Shown here one piece after another: positions 58,006 through 64,000 of a stretch of 64,000 nucleotides of DNA (position 1 is its first letter; each line of letters opens with the position of its first letter). The translations under genes and the position numbers were made by a program. The stretch is from positions 1-64,000 of the forward strand of contig CAMWLG010000004.1 of assembly GCA_947175035.1 (NCBI GenBank), read 5' to 3'. The stretch comes from an uncultured Lachnospiraceae bacterium. Lineage in GTDB: Bacteria > Bacillota > Clostridia > Lachnospirales > Lachnospiraceae. The notes beneath the pieces were generated by a model. The model worked only from the letters and a program-made list of their open reading frames with translations. It had not been told where the DNA came from and searched no databases.

Positions 58006-61000
58006 ATGGAAAAGAACAGAATACGTCCCATGGCCGGCAGTAAGGTTATGCGTATGAGTTACTCAAGACAGAAAGAGGTTCTGGAGATGCCCAATCTGAT
58101 TGAGGTTCAGAAGGACTCTTATCAGTGGTTTTTGGATGAAGGCTTAAAAGAAGTCTTCGACGATATCTCCCCAATCGCTGATTACAGCGGTTCCTTGAGC
58201 CTTGAGTTTGTGGACTTTGAGCTGTGCAGGGATGATGTGAAGTATTCTATTGAGGAGTGCAAGGAGAGAGATGCTACTTACGCGGCTCCCTTGAAGGTAA
58301 AGGTGCGCCTTTACAACAAGGAGAAGGAGGAGATCAGCGAGCATGAGATTTTCATGGGTGATCTGCCGTTGATGACGGAGACGGGAACTTTTGTGATCAA
58401 TGGCGCGGAGCGTGTCATCGTAAGCCAGCTGGTGCGTTCTCCTGGAATCTATTATGGCGTAGGCCATGATAAGATTGGTAAGAAACTGTTCTCCTGTACG
58501 GTGATTCCCAACCGTGGCGCATGGTTGGAGTATGAGACGGATTCCAATGATGTTTTTTATGTGCGTGTGGATAGAACCCGTAAAGTGCCTATCACCGTAT
58601 TGATCCGTGCGCTGGGCATTGGTACCAACGACGAGATTCGTGAGGTGTTTGGAGACGAGCCCAAGATTGAGGCAAGCTTTGGCAAGGACACTGCTGAGAA
58701 TTATCAGGAGGGTCTGCTTGAGCTGTATAAAAAGATTCGTCCCGGCGAGCCTTTGAGTGTTGAGAGCGCGGAGAGCCTGATCAACGCTATGTTTTTTGAC
58801 CCCAGAAGATATGATTTGGCCAAGGTTGGCAGATATAAATTTAATAAGAAGCTGGCATTTAGGAATAGAATCCGGCATCAGATCCTGGCGGCTGACGTCA
58901 TCGATCCCTCCACGGGAGAGGTATTGGCAAGCGCGGGGGACAAGGTGACGGTAGAGCTTGCGGATGCTATTCAGGATGCCGCCGTGCCCTTTGTCTACAT
59001 TCAGACGGAGGAGAAGAATGTCAAGGTTCTCTCCAATATGATGGTGGATATCACTAATTTCATTGATTGTAATCCCAGAGACTTCGGTATTCGCGAGCGC
59101 GTTTATTATCCTGTTTTGGCGCAGATTTTGGAGGAGTTCTCTGAGGATCCCGAGAAGCTTGGCGAGGCAATCAAGAAGAATGTACATGAGTTGGTGCCCA
59201 AGCATATCACCAAGGAAGATATCATTGCTTCCATCAATTATAATATGCATTTGGAGTATGGTCTGGGAAATGATGATGATATTGACCATCTGGGCAACAG
59301 ACGTATCCGCGCGGTGGGTGAGCTTTTGCAGAATCAGTACCGCATCGGTCTGTCCAGAATGGAACGTGTGGTTCGCGAGCGTATGACCACCCATGATGCG
59401 GAGGATATCTCTCCCCAGAGCCTGATCAATATTAAACCTGTCACAGCGGCAGTGAAGGAATTCTTTGGTTCTTCCCAGTTGTCACAGTTTATGGATCAGA
59501 ACAATCCGCTGGGCGAGTTGACCCATAAGAGACGTCTGTCAGCGTTGGGCCCTGGTGGTCTCTCCAGAGACCGTGCAGGATTCGAGGTGCGTGACGTGCA
59601 TTATTCCCACTATGGAAGAATGTGCCCCATTGAGACGCCTGAAGGACCCAACATTGGTTTGATCAACTCTCTTGCCAGCTATGCAAGGATCAATGAATAT
59701 GGATTTGTGGAGGCCCCTTATCGCAAGATTGACAAGTCCGATACCGCCAATCCCCGTGTAACGGAGGAGGTGGTATATATGACCGCCGACGAGGAGGATA
59801 ATTTCCACGTGGCTCAGGCAAATGAAGCGTTGGACGAGAACGGACATTTTGTCCGCAACATGGTTTCCGGCCGTTACCGCGAGGAGACGCAGGCTTATCC
59901 AAAGGCCATGTTTGACTACATGGACGTGTCTCCTAAGATGGTGTTCTCCGTAGCTACCGCATTGATTCCTTTCTTGGAGAATGATGACGCAAACCGTGCG
60001 TTGATGGGTTCTAACATGCAGCGTCAGGCAGTGCCGCTTTTGACCACGGAGGCTCCTGTGGTGGGTACCGGTATGGAGGTTAAGACTGCCGTGGACTCCG
60101 GTGTCTGCGTGGTGGCTAAGAAGGCGGGCACGGTTACTTATGTGTCTTCCAGTATGATACGTATCGCCTATGATGACGGTGAGAAGGCGGAGTTCCATTT
60201 GACGAAATTCTCCCGTTCTAACCAGTCAAACTGCTACAATCAGAAGCCCATTGTGTTCAAGGGCGATCATGTGGCAGAGGGACAGGTGATTGCGGATGGA
60301 CCTTCTACCTCCATGGGTGAGCTGGCATTGGGTAAGAACCCGTTGATCGGTTTCATGACATGGGAAGGCTATAACTACGAGGATGCCGTGCTTTTGAGTG
60401 AGAGATTGGTGCAGGAGGATGTGTATACCTCCGTGCATATTGAGGAATACGAGGCGGAGGCCCGCGATACCAAGCTGGGGCCTGAGGAGATCACACGTGA
60501 TGTGCCCGGTGTGGGTGATGACGCTTTGAAGGATTTGGATGACAGAGGCATCATCCGTATCGGAGCGGAAGTTCGTGCCGGAGATATTCTGGTGGGCAAG
60601 GTGACTCCCAAGGGAGAGACCGAGCTGACCGCTGAGGAGAGACTGCTCCGCGCCATTTTTGGCGAAAAGGCGAGAGAGGTGCGCGATACCTCTTTGAAGG
60701 TTCCTCATGGAGAATATGGAATTGTTGTGGATGCCAAGGTATTTACCAGGGAGAATAGTGACGAGTTGTCTCCGGGGGTAAATCAGGCAGTTCGTATTTA
60801 TATTGCACAGAAGAGAAAGATTTCCGTGGGTGACAAGATGGCTGGCCGTCACGGTAACAAGGGTGTGGTTTCGCGTGTGCTTCCCGTGGAGGATATGCCT
60901 TACCTGCCCAATGGACGTCCTCTGGATATCGTGCTGAATCCTTTGGGTGTGCCTTCCCGTATGAACATTGGACAGGTATTGGAGATTCATTTGTCTCTGG

Positions 61001-61935
61001 CTGCCAAAGCTCTGGGATTCAATGTGGCTACCCCCGTGTTCGACGGTGCAAATGAGCATGATATCATGGACACGCTGGATTTGGCGAATGATTTTGTAAA
61101 CCTTCCTTTTGACGAGGCAGAGGCAAAGGAATGGAAGGCGGAAGGGACTACCCTCACCGCGGATGGCAAGGAGTGGAACGGGGAGACTTTTGAGAGCAAG
61201 CATAAAGCAGAATTGCTTCCCGAGGTGCTGCAATATCTTTCCGAGAATAGAGAACACAGAGGACTTTGGAAGGGGGTTCCCATCTCCCGCGATGGTAAGG
61301 TGCGTCTGCGTGACGGCAGAACCGGAGAATATTTCGACGGGCCTGTTACCATTGGCCACATGCATTATTTGAAGCTGCACCATCTGGTGGATGACAAGAT
61401 TCACGCGCGTTCCACTGGACCGTATTCGCTGGTAACACAGCAGCCCTTAGGTGGTAAGGCGCAGTTTGGCGGACAGCGTTTTGGTGAGATGGAAGTTTGG
61501 GCTTTGGAGGCATACGGGGCGTCCTACACATTGCAGGAAATCCTGACTGTGAAATCCGATGATGTGGTGGGTCGTGTAAAGACTTACGAGGCAATCATCA
61601 AGGGTGATAATATCCCTGAGCCTGGAATCCCCGAGTCCTTTAAGGTGCTGCTTAAGGAACTGCAGGCACTGGGTCTGGATGTGCGTGTCTTGCGTGAGGA
61701 TCAGACAGAGGTTGAGATCATGGAGACCATTGATTATGGTGATACGGATTACCGTTATGAGATGGAGGGTGATCGCAAGTATGATGACTATGATAACAAT
61801 TCCTTGGGCGAGTTGGGTTATCAGGCACAGGAATTCGATTCGGAGAGCGGTGAATTGATAAGCTCCGAGGACGAGGCTGACTATGCGGATGATGATTATT
61901 TAGATGATGACTTTGACGGCGACGATGAATTGTAA
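58006..61935 (+). CDS. rpoB: DNA-directed RNA polymerase subunit beta
   Basis: This 1309-residue catalytic subunit starts [20 protein letters not shown]. The rifampicin pocket is wild type: [20 protein letters not shown] then [10 protein letters not shown], with Asp, His and Ser at the usual resistance positions. It continues with [20 protein letters not shown] and [19 protein letters not shown] and ends with a very acidic tail ([14 protein letters not shown]), common in Clostridia. The frame is open to 57904 across the promoter; ATGs at 58000 and 58006 are possible and GGGGTG spacing favours 58006. rpoC follows after 20 bases. Confidence 0.97.
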   Translation: MEKNRIRPMAGSKVMRMSYSRQKEVLEMPNLIEVQKDSYQWFLDEGLKEVFDDISPIADYSGSLSLEFVDFELCRDDVKYSIEECKERDATYAAPLKVKVRLYNKEKEEISEHEIFMGDLPLMTETGTFVINGAERVIVSQLVRSPGIYYGVGHDKIGKKLFSCTVIPNRGAWLEYETDSNDVFYVRVDRTRKVPITVLIRALGIGTNDEIREVFGDEPKIEASFGKDTAENYQEGLLELYKKIRPGEPLSVESAESLINAMFFDPRRYDLAKVGRYKFNKKLAFRNRIRHQILAADVIDPSTGEVLASAGDKVTVELADAIQDAAVPFVYIQTEEKNVKVLSNMMVDITNFIDCNPRDFGIRERVYYPVLAQILEEFSEDPEKLGEAIKKNVHELVPKHITKEDIIASINYNMHLEYGLGNDDDIDHLGNRRIRAVGELLQNQYRIGLSRMERVVRERMTTHDAEDISPQSLINIKPVTAAVKEFFGSSQLSQFMDQNNPLGELTHKRRLSALGPGGLSRDRAGFEVRDVHYSHYGRMCPIETPEGPNIGLINSLASYARINEYGFVEAPYRKIDKSDTANPRVTEEVVYMTADEEDNFHVAQANEALDENGHFVRNMVSGRYREETQAYPKAMFDYMDVSPKMVFSVATALIPFLENDDANRALMGSNMQRQAVPLLTTEAPVVGTGMEVKTAVDSGVCVVAKKAGTVTYVSSSMIRIAYDDGEKAEFHLTKFSRSNQSNCYNQKPIVFKGDHVAEGQVIADGPSTSMGELALGKNPLIGFMTWEGYNYEDAVLLSERLVQEDVYTSVHIEEYEAEARDTKLGPEEITRDVPGVGDDALKDLDDRGIIRIGAEVRAGDILVGKVTPKGETELTAEERLLRAIFGEKAREVRDTSLKVPHGEYGIVVDAKVFTRENSDELSPGVNQAVRIYIAQKRKISVGDKMAGRHGNKGVVSRVLPVEDMPYLPNGRPLDIVLNPLGVPSRMNIGQVLEIHLSLAAKALGFNVATPVFDGANEHDIMDTLDLANDFVNLPFDEAEAKEWKAEGTTLTADGKEWNGETFESKHKAELLPEVLQYLSENREHRGLWKGVPISRDGKVRLRDGRTGEYFDGPVTIGHMHYLKLHHLVDDKIHARSTGPYSLVTQQPLGGKAQFGGQRFGEMEVWALEAYGASYTLQEILTVKSDDVVGRVKTYEAIIKGDNIPEPGIPESFKVLLKELQALGLDVRVLREDQTEVEIMETIDYGDTDYRYEMEGDRKYDDYDNNSLGELGYQAQEFDSESGELISSEDEADYADDDYLDDDFDGDDEL

Positions 61936-61955
61936 AATAGAAAGGGAGTGCCAAC

Positions 61956-64000
61956 ATGCCAGAAACAAGAACGGAAAATTACCAGCCCATGACATTTGAT
62001 GCTATTGAGATCGGATTAGCGTCACCCGACAAGATTCGTGAGTGGTCCCACGGCGAGGTGTTAAAGCCGGAGACGATCAACTACAGAACCTTGAAGCCCG
62101 AGAGAGACGGCTTGTTCTGTGAGAAGATTTTCGGCCCCAGCAAGGATTGGGAGTGTCATTGTGGTAAATATAAGAAAATTAGATATAAGGGCGTGGTCTG
62201 TGACAGATGCGGCGTGGAAGTGACCAAGGCCAGCGTCCGCAGAGAGCGCATGGGACATATCGAGCTTGCAGCTCCGGTGTCTCATATCTGGTACTTTAAG
62301 GGAATCCCCAGCCGTATGGGATTGATTCTGGATTTGTCGCCCAGGGTGCTGGAGAAGGTGTTGTATTTTGCATCCTATATTGTGTTGGATGCGGGAGAGT
62401 CTAATCTGGAATATAAGCAGGTGCTCTCCGAGAAGGAATATCAGGATGCCAGGGAAACATGGGGCAATAAGTTCCGTGTGGGAATGGGTGCGGAGGCAAT
62501 CAAGGAATTGCTGCAGGCAGTTGACTTGGAAGCCGAGGCTGTAGAGTTGAAAGCAGGGCTTAAGGAATCCTCCGGTCAGAAGCGTGCCCGCATCATCAAG
62601 AGACTTGAAGTGGTGGAGGCTTTCCGCGGTTCAGGCAATCTTCCCGAGTGGATGATTATGGACGTGGTGCCCGTGATCCCGCCTGATTTGCGGCCTATGG
62701 TTCAGTTGGATGGCGGTCGTTTTGCCACCTCCGATTTGAACGATCTGTATAGAAGAATCATCAATAGAAACAATCGTTTGAAGAGATTGTTGGAGCTGGG
62801 GGCGCCTGATATTATCGTGCGCAACGAGAAGCGTATGCTGCAGGAAGCTGTTGATGCGCTGATCGACAATGGCAGGCGCGGACGTCCGGTTACCGGACCT
62901 GGCAACAGAGCGCTCAAATCCCTGTCTGATATGTTGAAGGGTAAATCCGGACGTTTCCGTCAGAATCTGTTGGGTAAGCGTGTGGACTACTCGGGACGTT
63001 CCGTTATCGTGGTTGGACCTGAGTTGAAGATCTATCAGTGTGGTCTGCCTAAGGAGATGGCGATTGAGTTGTTTAAGCCCTTCGTGATGAAAGAATTGGT
63101 TGCAAAGGGAATCAGTCAGAATATAAAGAATGCAAAGAAGTTGGTGGAGAGATTGGATACCAGCGTATGGGATGTGCTGGAGGAGGTCATCAAGGAGCAT
63201 CCCGTGATGCTGAACCGCGCACCGACATTACACAGACTGGGCATTCAGGCATTTGAGCCCATCTTGGTAGAGGGTAAGGCAATCAAGCTGCATCCTTTGG
63301 TTTGTACCGCGTTTAATGCGGATTTCGACGGAGACCAGATGGCGGTGCATCTTCCCCTGTCTGTTGAGGCTCAGGCGGAGTGTAGATTCCTCCTGCTGTC
63401 CCCCAACAATCTTTTGAAGCCTTCCGATGGAGGCCCCGTGGCGGTTCCTTCCCAGGATATGGTGTTGGGTATCTATTATCTGACCCAGGAGAGAGAGGGT
63501 GCGAAGGGCGAAGGGAAGTTCTTCAAGAGTGTCAACGAGGCAATCCTGGCATATGAGAACCAGGTCATCACACTGCATTCCAAAATCCTTGTGCGCGTGA
63601 CTAAGACGGATGCCGAGGGCAATGTAGTTACGGGCAATGTAGAGTCCACTTTGGGAAGATTTCTTTTCAATGAGATTCTTCCTCAGGATTTGGGATTTGT
63701 GGAGAGAAACACACCGGAGGATCTGTTGAAGCTGGAGGTTGACTTCCATGTGGGCAAGAAGGGACTGAAGCAGATTCTTGAGAAGGTTATCAACACCCAT
63801 GGTGCATCCAGAACCGCCGAAGTGTTGGATGATGTGAAGACGATCGGTTATAAATATTCCACGAGAGCTGCTATGACAGTATCCATTTCCGATATGACAG
63901 TGCCTGCCAAGAAGCCGGAGATGCTGGCGGCTGCCCAGGCGACAGTTGACAAGATTTCCGCGAATTTCCGACGCGGTCTGATCACCGAGGAGGAGAGATA
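61956..64000 (+). CDS. rpoC: DNA-directed RNA polymerase subunit beta' (3' end outside window)
   Basis: Roughly the first 680 residues are present and open to the window edge. Visible are the start [20 protein letters not shown], zinc cysteines in [20 protein letters not shown] then CGVEV, the bridge to the active site [20 protein letters not shown], and the metal-binding [16 protein letters not shown] near nt 63320. AAAGGGAG lies upstream. Beta-prime holds the catalytic magnesium. Confidence 0.97.
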   Translation, partial: MPETRTENYQPMTFDAIEIGLASPDKIREWSHGEVLKPETINYRTLKPERDGLFCEKIFGPSKDWECHCGKYKKIRYKGVVCDRCGVEVTKASVRRERMGHIELAAPVSHIWYFKGIPSRMGLILDLSPRVLEKVLYFASYIVLDAGESNLEYKQVLSEKEYQDARETWGNKFRVGMGAEAIKELLQAVDLEAEAVELKAGLKESSGQKRARIIKRLEVVEAFRGSGNLPEWMIMDVVPVIPPDLRPMVQLDGGRFATSDLNDLYRRIINRNNRLKRLLELGAPDIIVRNEKRMLQEAVDALIDNGRRGRPVTGPGNRALKSLSDMLKGKSGRFRQNLLGKRVDYSGRSVIVVGPELKIYQCGLPKEMAIELFKPFVMKELVAKGISQNIKNAKKLVERLDTSVWDVLEEVIKEHPVMLNRAPTLHRLGIQAFEPILVEGKAIKLHPLVCTAFNADFDGDQMAVHLPLSVEAQAECRFLLLSPNNLLKPSDGGPVAVPSQDMVLGIYYLTQEREGAKGEGKFFKSVNEAILAYENQVITLHSKILVRVTKTDAEGNVVTGNVESTLGRFLFNEILPQDLGFVERNTPEDLLKLEVDFHVGKKGLKQILEKVINTHGASRTAEVLDDVKTIGYKYSTRAAMTVSISDMTVPAKKPEMLAAAQATVDKISANFRRGLITEEER

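Noticed and set aside
58144-59394. Long minus-strand open frame of 416 codons opposite rpoB, with others at 60226-61404 and 59539-60198
   Set aside because: Shadow frames produced by the codon bias of rpoB. No binding site, family resemblance or sensible amino acid make-up.

Overview
The window comes from a motile, low-to-middle GC Gram-positive anaerobe, most probably a Lachnospiraceae-type Clostridia. Pointers are strong AGGAGG ribosome binding sites, SigD/FliA-type flagellar promoters, a CsrA-like hairpin ahead of a flagellin gene, an L10 protein with an Ala/Pro/Glu tail, and AAA-ATPase_like/PD-(D/E)XK proteins. The genus cannot be fixed by eye. No rRNA, tRNA or CRISPR array was seen.

Layout. 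(a) 1-7.7 kb: the 3' end of one flagellin gene, a large CgeB-type glycosyltransferase, a convergent CgeB-type gene, a complete flagellin gene with a SigD promoter and leader hairpin, two LicD genes and a GT2-methyltransferase fusion. (b) 7.7-13.4 kb, minus strand: beta-propeller protein, TagF-like transferase, IspD/TarI-like cytidylyltransferase, short-chain reductase, second TagF-like transferase. (c) 13.4-16.9 kb: a tyrosine recombinase and an AAA-ATPase_like/PD-(D/E)XK gene, bounded by two inverted copies of a 25-bp site whose 8-bp arms are perfect inverted repeats. A leftward SigA promoter for operon (b) lies just inside the left site, so this looks like an invertible promoter switch. (d) 16.9-31.9 kb, plus strand: a decaying GT2, three intact GT2 genes, another GT-A enzyme, a pyruvyl transferase-family protein, a MurB homologue, a methyltransferase, a second beta-propeller protein, a fourth intact GT2, a TagF-like gene nearly identical to the one at 7.7 kb but inverted, and a second ATPase/nuclease gene. 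(e) 32-38.3 kb: ribulose-phosphate epimerase homologue, second IspD/TarI-like enzyme, LicD fused to a GT-B domain, zinc alcohol dehydrogenase (TarJ-like), and a convergent TagF-like gene. (f) 38.4-44 kb: three CgeB-type transferases, a radical SAM protein and a GT2. (g) 44.1-53.6 kb: a 1640-residue giant flagellin, a LicC-like/aminotransferase fusion, UDP-galactopyranose mutase, and a FliD-like protein. (h) 53.8-64 kb: the core block rpmG-secE-nusG-rplK-rplA-rplJ-rplL-rpoB-rpoC.

How the genes may work together. Sections a-g read as one flagellin-modification island. Two gene sets can make CDP-ribitol (IspD-like cytidylyltransferase plus a reductase). LicD and TagF/TarL-type enzymes are the families that transfer polyol phosphates from CDP donors. 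GT2, CgeB, methyl- and pyruvyl-transferases would build the rest of the glycan. Many of the enzymes share a small Rossmann-like module. Flagellar (SigD-like) promoters lie ahead of both flagellin genes and two of the modification operons. That flagellin is the acceptor is an inference from gene order and promoters.
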